Counted from the stretch's first letter, positions 16,149 to 25,009 are shown. The stretch: 28,574 nucleotides of DNA from Brevundimonas sp. (GCA_022712235.1 JALAGW010000331.1:1-28574), one strand, 5' to 3'. The notes: generated from the sequence alone by a model not told the origin. Numbers and translations: made by a program.

Positions 16149-16787
16149 TCAGCCCGCGCCGAGGGCCGGCGCCCAACCGCCGACGGCCAAGGCGGCGGCC
16201 AGGGCGACGGCTGACTTGGCCACGCCCCACAGGCTGTAGATCAGGACGACGATCAGGGCTCCCGTCGCGACCCGGCGCCAGGGCGCGAAGGCCGCGGTCG
16301 CTGTTCCGACCACGAAGATGGCGACGCCGCTCCACAGGGTCACGGAACTGGCCACCTTGGCGAAACCGGGGTTCATCTGGCCCAGGATGACGACCATGAT
16401 CGCCACGATCAGATTGGCGGCCAGGATGCAGCCGAACACCAGCTTGCGGTGGGCCCAGAAGTGGGCGTCCAGATCAACCCGCTCATGGGCTCCCTCGGCC
16501 GAGACGCGCGGAAAGGTGACGCTGGCCGCCACATAGAAGGTCGCGGCGATGCTCAGGCTGACCAGCAGCAGGAAGGTGTTGAACGGCGCCCCGCGGAAGA
16601 TGACCCAGGCCTGATTCCAGAAGGTGGCGATGTCGATGGCGACGAACAGGGCCAGGGCGGGGGTCAGCCAGCCGAAGCGGATGCGCTCGCGCTCATGCAG
16701 CACCCGCGCGAAGCCGCCGACCAGTTCGGCCACAGACAGACCGAGCAAGAGGCCGTAAAAGCTGAAGAAGAATTCGAATGCGCTCAA
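16149..16787 (-). CDS. Six-helix membrane protein of unknown function
   Basis: A 212-residue protein with six predicted membrane segments (about 7-26, 41-58, 70-90, 117-135, 148-168 and 174-200). It opens MSAFEFFFSFYGLLLGLSVAEL and has short loops, including an acidic/His loop AEGAHERVDLDAHFWAHRK between segments three and four. I do not recognise a named family and see no catalytic motif. It lies 32 bases after the ubiD stop and 25 bases before the M14 start, on the same strand, so it is probably part of a ubiD to MAPEG transcript. Function unknown. Confidence 0.8.
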   Translation of the reverse strand: MSAFEFFFSFYGLLLGLSVAELVGGFARVLHERERIRFGWLTPALALFVAIDIATFWNQAWVIFRGAPFNTFLLLVSLSIAATFYVAASVTFPRVSAEGAHERVDLDAHFWAHRKLVFGCILAANLIVAIMVVILGQMNPGFAKVASSVTLWSGVAIFVVGTATAAFAPWRRVATGALIVVLIYSLWGVAKSAVALAAALAVGGWAPALGAG

Positions 16788-16819
16788 AATCGCCCCCCGG
16801 CGCTGACTGACGGTTCAGC

Positions 16820-18349
16820 CTATTTCCAGATCGGCGTCTTGTCGCCCGGCAATCCCAGACTGTCCCAGATGGCGTTGACCCGTTCGATCACGGCCTGCTC
16901 CATGCGGATTTCCTCGCCCCATTCGCGCTTGGTTTCCGGCTCCCACTTGTCGGTGGCGTCCAGACCGATCTTGGAGCCCAGGCCGCTCTCGGGGCTGGCG
17001 AAGTCCAGATAGTCGATGGGGGTGTTCTCGATGACGGTGATGTCGCGCGCCGGGTCCATCTTGGTCGAGACGGCCCACATGACGTCCTTCCAGTCGCGGG
17101 CGTTGACAGCGTCGTCCACGACGATGATCCACTTGGTGTACATGAACTGGCGCAGATAGCTCCAGCAGCCCATCATCACCCGCTTGGCGTGACCCGGATA
17201 GGCCTTCTTCATCGACACCACGGCGATGCGGTAGCTGCACCCCTCGGGCGGTAGCCAGAAGTCGGTGATCTCGGGGAACTGCTGCCGGATCAGGGGGATG
17301 AAGACCTCGTTCAGGGCCTCGCCCAGCACGGATGGTTCATCCGGCGGGCGGCCGGTAAAGGTGGTCAGATAGATGGGGTCCTTGCGCATGGTGATGGCGC
17401 TGACCTGGAAGACCGGGAACTTCTCGACCGAGTTGTAGTAGCCGGTGTGGTCGCCGTAGGGGCCTTCGTCCTCGACCTCGTCCAGCAGGACGTGGCCTTC
17501 CAGCACGATCTCGGCCTGGGCCGGGACCATCAGCGGCACGGTCTTGCACGGAACGAGTTCAGCCTTGGAGCCGCGCATCAGCCCGGCGAACTGATACTCC
17601 GACAGGGTTTCCGGCACCGGGGTCACGGCGGCCAGAATGGTGCCGGGATCGGCGCCGAGCACGACGGCGCAGGGCAGGGGCTCGCGCTTTCCGGCCTTCT
17701 TGTGCCGAGCGTAGTGCTGGGCGCCGCCGCGATGGGCCAGCCAGCGCATGATGGCCTTGTCCTTGCCCAGCACCTGCATCCGGTAGATGCCCAGGTTGAA
17801 GTCGTCCTCGCGGTCGTCCGACGGCCCCTTGGTCACGACCAGACCCCAGGTGATCAGGGGCGCGGGCTCGCCCGGCCAGCAGCCCTGGATGGGCAGGGCG
17901 GTCAGGTCGATCTGATCGCCCTTCAGCACCACCTCCTGCACCGGGGCCTTCTTCACCGTCTTTGGCCGCATCGACATGACGGTCTGGGCCAGGGGCAGCA
18001 TTTCCATGGCGTCGCCGAGGCCGCGCGGCGGCGTCGGATTGCGCAGGAAGGCCAGCAGTTCGCCGACCTCGCGAAGTTCACCCGCCGTGGTGCGCTGCTT
18101 GCCCTCCAGCGTCACGCCCATGGCGACGCGCTTCACCGTGCCGAACAGATTGGCGAGGCAGGGGATGGGGCTGATCGTGCCGTCGGGCATGACCGGCTTC
18201 TCGAACAGGACCGCCGGGCCGCCGTTGCGAAGAAGGCGGGTCTGGATCTCGGTCATCTCCAGATGGGTGGAGACGGGTTCCGACACGCGCACCAGTTCGC
18301 CGTCGGCTTCGAGGGTGGCGATGAAATCGCGCAGGGACTTGTAGGCCAT
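16820..18349 (-). CDS. ubiD: UbiD family decarboxylase
   Basis: Decarboxylates 3-polyprenyl-4-hydroxybenzoate with a prenylated FMN cofactor in ubiquinone synthesis, in the cytoplasm at the membrane. The protein is 509 residues (E. coli UbiD is 497) and matches it through most of its length: NLGIYRMQVLGKDKAIMRWL, PPEGCSYRIAVVSMKK, GHAKRVMMGCWSYLRQFMYTKW and FASPESGLGSK. The VLEGH...EDEGPYGDHTGYYN segment holds the acidic part of the E-R-E catalytic set. I chose ATG 18349 (MAYKSLRDF), the common family N-terminus; a GTG at 18385 is in frame, with a ribosome-like AAGG directly adjacent to it. ubiX, which makes the cofactor, is not here. Confidence 0.95.
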   Translation of the reverse strand: MAYKSLRDFIATLEADGELVRVSEPVSTHLEMTEIQTRLLRNGGPAVLFEKPVMPDGTISPIPCLANLFGTVKRVAMGVTLEGKQRTTAGELREVGELLAFLRNPTPPRGLGDAMEMLPLAQTVMSMRPKTVKKAPVQEVVLKGDQIDLTALPIQGCWPGEPAPLITWGLVVTKGPSDDREDDFNLGIYRMQVLGKDKAIMRWLAHRGGAQHYARHKKAGKREPLPCAVVLGADPGTILAAVTPVPETLSEYQFAGLMRGSKAELVPCKTVPLMVPAQAEIVLEGHVLLDEVEDEGPYGDHTGYYNSVEKFPVFQVSAITMRKDPIYLTTFTGRPPDEPSVLGEALNEVFIPLIRQQFPEITDFWLPPEGCSYRIAVVSMKKAYPGHAKRVMMGCWSYLRQFMYTKWIIVVDDAVNARDWKDVMWAVSTKMDPARDITVIENTPIDYLDFASPESGLGSKIGLDATDKWEPETKREWGEEIRMEQAVIERVNAIWDSLGLPGDKTPIWK

Positions 18350-18426
18350 GCGCTGACGCTTAGGCGGCAAAGCCAGTTCTGTCACCTTGGATACGAGGAT
18401 TGAGTCGGAGCGTTAGATGTGATTTT

Positions 18427-18445
18427 CTGATTACATTGTTATCAG
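18427..18445. promoter_or_regulatory. 19-bp imperfect dyad, candidate operator between ubiD and a lipoprotein gene
   Basis: CTGATTACATTGTTATCAG pairs at 8 of 9 positions about a central T, with only the sixth position mismatched. It sits in the AT-richest part of the window, 77 bases from the ubiD ATG and 61 bases from the lipoprotein ATG, in the divergent intergenic region, a natural place for a regulator to act on both genes. No known motif is recognised. The symmetry is directly visible; the operator role is inference. Confidence 0.4.
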
Positions 18446-18506
18446 TAGTGGGGTGGGGAGACGACGAAATCGCCTAAGTGGCGCGTCCGAGACTCCAAGC
18501 GTCCGC

Positions 18507-18896
18507 ATGAAGATAAAATTGGTGCTCTTGGCCATGGTCTTTGGACTGTCTGGGTGTGCAACCCATCCCACCATCGCGCCCAGCATCGACATTCATCGCA
18601 AGCTTTCCTGTGAATACACCTACGGTGGATTGGGCTTCCTTGAAGGCAGCTCCACGATCACGGCGAACTCGTCCGTAATGCTGTCTCTCGTCGTCGAGGC
18701 CAGTCAGAGATGCTCGTCGGGCGTCATCAAAATTGTCGGGCTTTCCGACAGGGCGGGCGATGAACTGAGCCGCGCGCGGGTCAGCGCTCTGCGTGACTAC
18801 ATGAAGCTGTTTGGCGTCACCCAGTACGAATTCGTGGCTCAAGCCGAGGCGCCTGGGAAGATGGAGCTTCAATGGGTCGGGCCGCCTGCCCTTTAG
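18507..18896 (+). CDS. Small lipoprotein with a degenerate OmpA-like domain
   Basis: A 129-residue predicted lipoprotein. The signal peptide ends in LSGC with Cys17. The C-terminal half (VIKIVGLSDRAGDELSRARV, then SALRDYMKLFGV) resembles the OmpA C-terminal pattern of a strand followed by D-x-x-G and an L-S-x-x-R-A-x-x-V helix, but the domain is short and lacks much of the usual peptidoglycan-binding set, so binding to peptidoglycan is uncertain. I chose ATG 18507 for its clear signal peptide; a GTG at 18453 would add 18 unlikely residues. GC is lower than in the flanks. The stop overlaps that of the Pr6Pr gene, convergent, by three bases. Confidence 0.75.
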   Translation: MKIKLVLLAMVFGLSGCATHPTIAPSIDIHRKLSCEYTYGGLGFLEGSSTITANSSVMLSLVVEASQRCSSGVIKIVGLSDRAGDELSRARVSALRDYMKLFGVTQYEFVAQAEAPGKMELQWVGPPAL

Positions 18897-19543
18897 GCGG
18901 CGCGCCTCACGGACGCTAGCCGTCTGTCACGCCGTCCGAAGGTGCGATCGATCGCCACGACGATCAGGCCCACGATCAGGAAGAAGACCAGCAGGCCCGC
19001 GAAATAGACCGTGACCTTGCCCAGCCCCAGCTTGTCCACGTCCACGAACCAGTAGGGCCACCAGCCGCTCAGCTTGCCGTGCAGCAGGGTCCAGCCGCCA
19101 TAGACCAGCACCACCGCCAGCCACCGGGCCGGATCGACCCAGCGCAGTCGGCCCTTGGGCGTGAAGACCAGCCAGTCGACGGCGAAGGCGATGGGCATGA
19201 CGTAGTGCAGCAGGGTGTTGGCCAGCAGCGACCAGCCCTGCGGGTTCCAGGTCGGGGCCAGCAGGAAGTGATAAACCACCCCGACCACCACGATATACAT
19301 GGTCACCGCCGCCCGGACGCTTTCGCTGAGCGACCAGCGCCCCAGCCGGCTGCGCGGCGCCACGGCCGGCGCCGTCAGGGCCAGGGCGACCATGAGGTTC
19401 GACAGGATGGTGAAATAGCTGAAGAAGTTCAGCGTCAGCTCGCCCGCGCCGGTCTGCGGATCGCCTTTCAGCATCAGCCCGTATTGCAGGATCAGCGCGA
19501 ACCAGCCGAGGCCGGCGAAAAGGGCGCGGTAGAGCCGCGCCAT
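18893..19543 (-). CDS. Pr6Pr family membrane protein
   Basis: A 216-residue integral membrane protein with about six membrane segments. Features typical of the Pr6Pr (formerly FAR-17a/AIG1-like) family include FFSYFTILSNL in segment two, YHFLLAPTWNPQG and TLLHYVMPIAFAVDWLVF, then the GWWPYWFVDVDKLG loop. The family is widespread and its biochemical role in bacteria is unknown. I chose ATG 19543 because it overlaps the stop of the XRE gene as TGATG, a one-base termination-reinitiation junction. An upstream in-frame start at 19576 lies inside the XRE gene. The 3' end overlaps the stop of the lipoprotein gene, which runs the opposite way. Confidence 0.85.
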   Translation of the reverse strand: MARLYRALFAGLGWFALILQYGLMLKGDPQTGAGELTLNFFSYFTILSNLMVALALTAPAVAPRSRLGRWSLSESVRAAVTMYIVVVGVVYHFLLAPTWNPQGWSLLANTLLHYVMPIAFAVDWLVFTPKGRLRWVDPARWLAVVLVYGGWTLLHGKLSGWWPYWFVDVDKLGLGKVTVYFAGLLVFFLIVGLIVVAIDRTFGRRDRRLASVRRAA

Positions 19544-19791
19544 CAGTAGCCCGGCGTATCCGACACCAGCGCCCACACCGGCAGGCGAAGGGCGCGGGTG
19601 GCGGCGTCGAGGCTGGCGGAATCCAGATGCTCGCGGCCCGCCTCGACCCGGCGCAGGGCCTCGGGCGTCAGGTCGAGGGCGGCGGCCAGATCGTCGGCCG
19701 CCACGCCCCGGTGGTCGCGCCAGCGCCGGATGCGGGCGCCGACGACGGCGTCCATCGGATCAATCCCCGGAAAGCCCAGAACCGAACCCAT
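19543..19791 (-). CDS. Small XRE-family helix-turn-helix regulator
   Basis: An 82-residue protein that is almost entirely one XRE/Cro-C1-type HTH domain (about 17-72): IRRWRDHRGVAADDLAAAL, then LTPEALRRVEAGREHL and ALRLPVWALV. The typical E-x-G turn at the end of helix three (VEAGRE) is present. The ribosome site GGGAGG is close before the ATG at 19791. The product has no other domain, so it would act as a dimeric DNA-binding protein, possibly autoregulating. It is joined to the Pr6Pr gene by a TGATG overlap, suggesting a fixed ratio of the two. The binding site is not identified. Confidence 0.8.
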   Translation of the reverse strand: MGSVLGFPGIDPMDAVVGARIRRWRDHRGVAADDLAAALDLTPEALRRVEAGREHLDSASLDAATRALRLPVWALVSDTPGY

Positions 19792-19831
19792 GGCGTCCTC
19801 CCTGACGCGAGCGTTCTATGACGCCGTTAGG

Positions 19832-20686
19832 TCAGGCATCCTGATCCCAATGGAAGGCTTCGTCCAGCCAGTCGCCCAGACGACCGTCGGGACGGGCCAG
19901 GGCGTGGATACGGGCCATTTCGTCCGCCGACAGTTCGAAGTCGAAGATGTCGAAGCTCTCGCGGGCGCGCTCGACCCTGGTGGTGCGCGGGATGGCGATG
20001 ATGCCCTGCTGGATGAACCAGCGCAGGGTGACCTGACCATTGGTCTTGCCGTGAGCCCTGGCGATCTCGCCGATCACCGCGTCGTCCGCGATCTTGCCCT
20101 GGGCCAGCGGCGACCAGGCGGTGATGGACGATCCCAGTTCCCGCGCCGTCTCGATCAGGGTCTTTTGCGACAGATAGGGGTGATACTCGACCTGATTGGT
20201 CACCAGGGGCGCGCTCGACAGGGCCGCCGCCTCGCGGAACTGGGCCGAGGGGAAGTTCGACAGGCCGATATGCCGGGTGAAGCCCTGCGCCTGGGCTTCG
20301 TTCAGCGCGCCGATGGTCTCGGCGAATGATGGCGAGGGCTTGGGCCAGTGCAGCAGCAGCAGGTCGGGCGTCAGACCCAGGCTGATGGCCGATTCCTCGG
20401 CCTGACGCAGCAGGGCGTCGCGGTGGAAATGCTCGACCCAGATCTTGGTGGTCACGAAGATCTCGTCGCGCGCCACGATGCCTTCGGCCACGGCGTCAGC
20501 GATGCCGTCGCCCACGGCCTTTTCGTTCTTGTAGATCCAGGCTGTGTCGATGTGGCGATAGCCGATGCGCAGGGCCTCCAGCACCATGCGCCGGGCGTCG
20601 TCGGCCTCCAGCTGCCAGGTGCCGAAGCCCAGCAGGGGAATCTCCACGCCCGAGGCGATGACGGTAGGCTGGTCGGAATAGGGCAT
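19832..20686 (-). CDS. Aldo/keto reductase
   Basis: A 284-residue NADPH-dependent oxidoreductase, probably acting on small aldehydes or ketones such as 2,5-diketogluconate or methylglyoxal. The catalytic tetrad is complete: Asp47 and Tyr52 in HIDTAWIYKNE, Lys81 in VTTKIW and His113 in LLLHWP. Length and the LLGFGTWQ start motif fit the DkgA/DkgB-like group of the family. I chose ATG 20686; a longer frame from 20743 would overlap the upstream hydrolase gene and lacks family similarity. GGAG lies about 8 bases upstream. It is 40 bases from the XRE gene and 43 bases from the hydrolase, so co-transcription is likely. Confidence 0.92.
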   Translation of the reverse strand: MPYSDQPTVIASGVEIPLLGFGTWQLEADDARRMVLEALRIGYRHIDTAWIYKNEKAVGDGIADAVAEGIVARDEIFVTTKIWVEHFHRDALLRQAEESAISLGLTPDLLLLHWPKPSPSFAETIGALNEAQAQGFTRHIGLSNFPSAQFREAAALSSAPLVTNQVEYHPYLSQKTLIETARELGSSITAWSPLAQGKIADDAVIGEIARAHGKTNGQVTLRWFIQQGIIAIPRTTRVERARESFDIFDFELSADEMARIHALARPDGRLGDWLDEAFHWDQDA

Positions 20687-20729
20687 GGGGAGGCTCCGGT
20701 ATTGAGGAGCGCTCGATATAGGCGCCCGA

Positions 20730-21596
20730 TCAGGCCTCGCCATTGTCCAGCCAGCGGAAAATCCGGTCCCACAGCGGCTCCATCCCCTTTCGGAAGGCGC
20801 CCTCGTGGCCGATGCGCCGCGCGCCGAAGTCGGCGGGCGCGTGGACGCTGATCTCGGACGGGGCCTTGGGATAGACCGTCAGCAGGTCGCGCGCGGTATT
20901 GGGCGTGGCGATGGGATCGTCGGTGAAGATCCACGACCGGATCGCGGCGGTCACGGCCTCATAATGATGCGGCCGCAGGGTCGTCTCCAGCTCGCGCGAG
21001 AAGTATTCCCGCTTCAGGCACCAGCGCCGCCAGGTGGTGAAGACCCCGCGCGGCAGGTCGGTCCCGGCCCACAGGCCGCCGCCCTTGATATAGCCGTGCC
21101 GCATCAGGCTGAACGGCCCGAAGCCCAGCCAGAAGAAGAGCTCCAGCGGATTGTAGGACCGGTGATGCCCGCCCCACCAGCCGGTCCCGACCGAGACGAA
21201 GGCGTGGCGGTCGATCCGGTCCTGATTGCGCATGAAGCCGAGGAAGTGCCCGCCGACGCTGTGGCCGACATGGACCACGCGCAGGCCCGGCGCCGCCGCG
21301 ATCAGGGCGTCCAGGGCGGCGGGCATGTCCAGCCGGCCCCAGTCGGGATAGTCCATCGCCATGGCCTTCAGGTCGTCGGGCCGCGACCCGGCGATGCCCC
21401 GGAAGTCATAGGTCAGCACCGCCGCGCCCCGCTCCGCCAGATAGCGGGCGAAGCGTTCGTAGAAGCCCTTGGGGAAGCCCGTACCGGACGAAACCAGCAC
21501 GGCGATGCGCGGCTCGGCCGCCGACACCAGCCGCATCGACAGCGGATAGCCGTCGGCGGCCGGAGCGGTGAAGTCGCGGGTGACGAGATCGGTCAT
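20730..21596 (-). CDS. Alpha/beta hydrolase family protein
   Basis: A 288-residue cytoplasmic hydrolase with the nucleophile elbow GHSVGG (Ser113), an acid candidate in FTDDPIATP (Asp226/227) and His264 in RIGHEGAFRK. An N-terminal block, IAVLVSSGTGFPKGFYERFA and LTYDFRGIAGS, gives the oxyanion region. It fits the COG4757-type group of poorly characterised serine hydrolases; the central cap (about 135-215) is rich in Trp and Phe and may bind a hydrophobic substrate. The start is ATG 21596. The natural substrate is unknown. Confidence 0.88.
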   Translation of the reverse strand: MTDLVTRDFTAPAADGYPLSMRLVSAAEPRIAVLVSSGTGFPKGFYERFARYLAERGAAVLTYDFRGIAGSRPDDLKAMAMDYPDWGRLDMPAALDALIAAAPGLRVVHVGHSVGGHFLGFMRNQDRIDRHAFVSVGTGWWGGHHRSYNPLELFFWLGFGPFSLMRHGYIKGGGLWAGTDLPRGVFTTWRRWCLKREYFSRELETTLRPHHYEAVTAAIRSWIFTDDPIATPNTARDLLTVYPKAPSEISVHAPADFGARRIGHEGAFRKGMEPLWDRIFRWLDNGEA

Positions 21597-21647
21597 AGGG
21601 TCCGTCCTGTTTGGAAACGAACTCTAGGCGGTTGACGCGGCGTCAGG

Positions 21648-22448
21648 TCAAGGCTTCGCCGGCGACGACGCCGTGGTCGGGCCAAGGGCCAGGACGCCGT
21701 CGAACTTGCCGTTCTGCTGGGGCGCCAGGACGACGCCGCGCGCGGTCAGGACGTCTGCCGTCGGAATCGGTGCGACGCCGCATTCGTCCAGGCACATCCA
21801 GGCCTCTCCGCCCTGATGGGCGAGGGTCAGGGACAGGGTTTCCTCGGGGCGGATATGGGCGGCGGCGGGCAGGCCCAGCGGCGAGCCGACGCGGCGGACC
21901 TTTTCCGCATGGACCCGACCGACCAGGACCAGAACGCGAGCCTGCGGCCGCGCCATGGCCTGTCGTCCCCAGAGGACGGCGCGATCCATTTCCGAATAGG
22001 ACTGGCGGAAGCCCTCCACGCGGGGGCTGTCCGGCACGGAGGCGACCAGGGTCAGGTCCTGGCCCGCCTTCTTCATGCCTCGCAGACGCAGCAGCAGGTC
22101 CAGCATGGCGTCGCTGCCGCGCCCGTCATGGTGGACGAAGGGGCCGTACTCATAGGCGGCGAGGGCGGCCCGCGCCGCCGTGTCGCTGTCGGCGGCCATG
22201 AAGGCGTCCAGAGTGGGCTGCATCTGCATCGGATACTCGACCGAAACCGTCACCGGTCCCTGTTCCAGCGCCGCGCAGACCAGGTCGGCGAAGGCGGCGG
22301 GGGCCTCGGTCGTGCCGTGGGTTTCGCCGACGAAGACGTAGCGGACGTCGTCGCGCCACAGGGCCTCGGCGCCCGGAACCGGGCGGCAATCGGCGGGCGC
22401 GTCGAGGGCGGCGGCGTGCAGGCCGGCGGCCAGAAGGGCGGCGATCAT
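21648..22448 (-). CDS. TraB/ChaN-like secreted protein with two GxxH motifs
   Basis: A 266-residue exported protein. The N-terminus (MIAALLAAGLHAAA) is a short signal peptide, without a good lipobox. Two GxxH motifs, GETHG at 41-45 and GRVH at 177-180, plus Glu71 in SVEYP, match the TIKI/TraB/ChaN/EreA fold group, which uses these His and Glu residues for metal or heme contacts. An additional His pair (HHDGRG, about 106-111) could add to a metal site. Bacterial members include the heme-linked ChaN and erythromycin esterases; none of those specific activities can be assigned here. The start lies 13 bases after the stop of the gamma-glutamyltransferase-family gene, on the same strand. Confidence 0.8.
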   Translation of the reverse strand: MIAALLAAGLHAAALDAPADCRPVPGAEALWRDDVRYVFVGETHGTTEAPAAFADLVCAALEQGPVTVSVEYPMQMQPTLDAFMAADSDTAARAALAAYEYGPFVHHDGRGSDAMLDLLLRLRGMKKAGQDLTLVASVPDSPRVEGFRQSYSEMDRAVLWGRQAMARPQARVLVLVGRVHAEKVRRVGSPLGLPAAAHIRPEETLSLTLAHQGGEAWMCLDECGVAPIPTADVLTARGVVLAPQQNGKFDGVLALGPTTASSPAKP

Positions 22449-22460
22449 GGCGTTGTCCGA

Positions 22461-24293
22461 TCAATAGGCCAGGGCGGCGCCGTCCTTGCGCATCTCGGTG
22501 GCGGCGCCATAGGTCCAGCGGCCCTGTGCGTTGATCTGCTTCATCACGTTCTGATAGCCGCCGAAGCCGCCGTCGGGCGGGCCGAGGTCCCAGCCCATGG
22601 CGGTCAGCTGCTGCTTGGTCGCTTCGGGGACGCCGGATTCCAGATGCAGCTTGCCGACGCCCTCGGCGGGCTGGCCGGTCGGCTCGGACGAGCCGTAGTG
22701 CTGCCAGCGCGGGCTGTCGCCGGCCTCCTGCGGGTCCAGACCGTAGTCGACCATGTTGATGATGATCTGGGCCTGGCCCTGGGGCTGCATCCCGCCGCCC
22801 ATGACGCCATAGGCCATCCACGGTTCGCCGTCCTTGCAGGCGAAGCCGGGAATGATGGTGTGGAAGGGGCGCTTGCCCGGCGCATAGACATTGGGGTGGC
22901 CGTCGGTGAGCGAGAACAGCTCGCCCCGGTCCTGGAACATGAAGCCCAGGGTCCCGCCGTCCGGGCCGTCGGGCGTCAGGCCGGAACCCATGCCGCGATA
23001 GTTGGACTGGATCCAGCTGACCATCATCCCGTCCTTGTCGGCCACGCTGAAATAGGTGGTGTCGCCCTGCGTCGGGGCGTCGCCGGGGAAGACGCGGCCC
23101 ATGACGCGGTTCGGGTCGATCAGCCGGGCGCGTTCGGCGGCGTAGGCCTTGGAGTTCAGCCAGGCGGTCGGGGCCTTGGCGAAGCGCTCGTCGGCGAAGT
23201 AGCGGGCGCGGTCCTCGAAGGCCAGGCGCTTGGCCTCGGCCTGAATGTGGATCGAGGCGGCGGACTGGAAGCCCATGGCCTTCAGGTCGAACTGTTCGCA
23301 GATGTTCAGGATCTGGTTGGTCGACAGGCCTTGAGTGTTCGGCCCCAGGGAATAGACCTCGACCCCGCGATAGGTGGTCATCAGCGGCTCGACCCATTCG
23401 GTGCGGTGGGCGGCCAGGTCGGCGCGGGTCATCCAGCCGCCGATGCGCTTGAAATAGCGCTCGATGTGGTCGGCGATCACCCCGTCGTAGAAGGCGTCGC
23501 GGCCGCCTTCGGCGATCAGGCGCAGGGTGCGGCCCAGGTCGGGGTTGGCGAAGACCTCGCCCGTCTTCGGCGTGCGGCCGTGGGGCGTATAGACCTTCTT
23601 GCGGTTGTCGTTCTCCTCGATCAGGGACGCGCCCCGGTCGAACCCGGCCATGTTGCGCTCCAGATACCAGGCGATGACCTGGGGCACGGGCACGCCCTGT
23701 TCGCACAGCTCGGCGACGGGGATCAGGACGTCCTTCCACGGCAGTTTGCCGTAGCGCTGGTGGGCGCTCCACCAGGCGTCGACCGTGCCGGGGACGTTGA
23801 CGGTCACGGCGCCGTATCTGGGCAGGTAGCCGTCGGGGCCGGCCTTGGACCGCGCCGTGGCCAGCGACAGGCCGCGCGGGCTGTTCCCCGAGCCGTTGAA
23901 GCCGACGACCTTCTTCTGGGCCGGGTCCCACATCAGACAGAAGGCGTCGCCGCCGATGCCGTTGGCGGTGGGCTCCAGGAAGCCCAGGGCGGCGTTGATG
24001 GCGATGGCGGCGTCGATGGCCGAGCCGCCGCGCCTCAGGGGGTCCAGGCCGATCAGGGTGGCGGCGGGGTGGGCCGTGGCCGCCGCGCCGTTGGCGCCCC
24101 AGACGGTCGAGCGGCCGACGAACTTCGGTCCGGTCACCCGGTCGCCGATGCCGACGCCCTCATAGGGATCGGCCGGACGCGGCGAGGGCGGTGGCGATGC
24201 TGTCGAGGGCGCCGCAGTCTGGGCGGCGACCGATCCGGCTCCGGCCAGAAGGGCGCCGGCGGGCAGGGTGGACAGGAAGGTGCGGCGACGCAT
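22461..24293 (-). CDS. Tat-exported gamma-glutamyltransferase family protein
   Basis: A 610-residue N-terminal-nucleophile hydrolase family member. The start RRRTFLSTLPAGALLAGAG is a twin-arginine signal peptide, so it is likely exported folded. The autocatalytic cleavage region is TQGDTTYFSVAD, with the expected nucleophile at Thr412; cleavage would give a large and a small subunit, as in GGT. NGIGGDAFCL and GVMGGGMQPQG match the substrate and oxyanion segments of the GGT/cephalosporin-acylase group. Glutathione or gamma-glutamyl peptides are the likely substrates. I chose ATG 24293, with GGGGGAG a few bases upstream; a longer frame to 24413 overlaps the terminator of exbD. It is probably co-transcribed with the TraB-like gene. 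Confidence 0.9.
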   Translation of the reverse strand: MRRRTFLSTLPAGALLAGAGSVAAQTAAPSTASPPPSPRPADPYEGVGIGDRVTGPKFVGRSTVWGANGAAATAHPAATLIGLDPLRRGGSAIDAAIAINAALGFLEPTANGIGGDAFCLMWDPAQKKVVGFNGSGNSPRGLSLATARSKAGPDGYLPRYGAVTVNVPGTVDAWWSAHQRYGKLPWKDVLIPVAELCEQGVPVPQVIAWYLERNMAGFDRGASLIEENDNRKKVYTPHGRTPKTGEVFANPDLGRTLRLIAEGGRDAFYDGVIADHIERYFKRIGGWMTRADLAAHRTEWVEPLMTTYRGVEVYSLGPNTQGLSTNQILNICEQFDLKAMGFQSAASIHIQAEAKRLAFEDRARYFADERFAKAPTAWLNSKAYAAERARLIDPNRVMGRVFPGDAPTQGDTTYFSVADKDGMMVSWIQSNYRGMGSGLTPDGPDGGTLGFMFQDRGELFSLTDGHPNVYAPGKRPFHTIIPGFACKDGEPWMAYGVMGGGMQPQGQAQIIINMVDYGLDPQEAGDSPRWQHYGSSEPTGQPAEGVGKLHLESGVPEATKQQLTAMGWDLGPPDGGFGGYQNVMKQINAQGRWTYGAATEMRKDGAALAY

Positions 24294-24372
24294 GGTGAAA
24301 CTCCCCCGAGAACTGACGGCCGCATCAAGGACTGGGAGCGGGACGGGGGCAAGCGCGTGTTGACGTCCAGGC

Positions 24373-24406
24373 AAAGAAAAAGGGCCGTTCCCGGAGGAAC
24401 GGCCCT
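24373..24406 (-). terminator. Intrinsic terminator after exbD
   Basis: A perfect 11-bp stem AGGGCCGTTCC / GGAACGGCCCT (24381-24391 with 24396-24406) and a 4-base loop, followed on the minus strand by TTTTTCTTTG. It is placed 25 bases after the exbD stop and should end its transcript, isolating it from the gamma-glutamyltransferase-family gene downstream. Confidence 0.88.
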
Positions 24407-24430
24407 GATTCATGAGAGCGGAGGTAGGTC

Positions 24431-24871
<441 letters not shown>

Positions 24872-25009
24872 ACGCCGTCGTCTCCATCACGGCTCGCATT
24901 CTTCGGCGAGCAGCACTCAAAGGTATGGATCGTCTCTTGGCGTCCCGCGCCGGGCTTGTAAAGCCGTCTTGCGTGACGAATTCGCGTCAAACAGCAATAA
25001 GATTGCATA

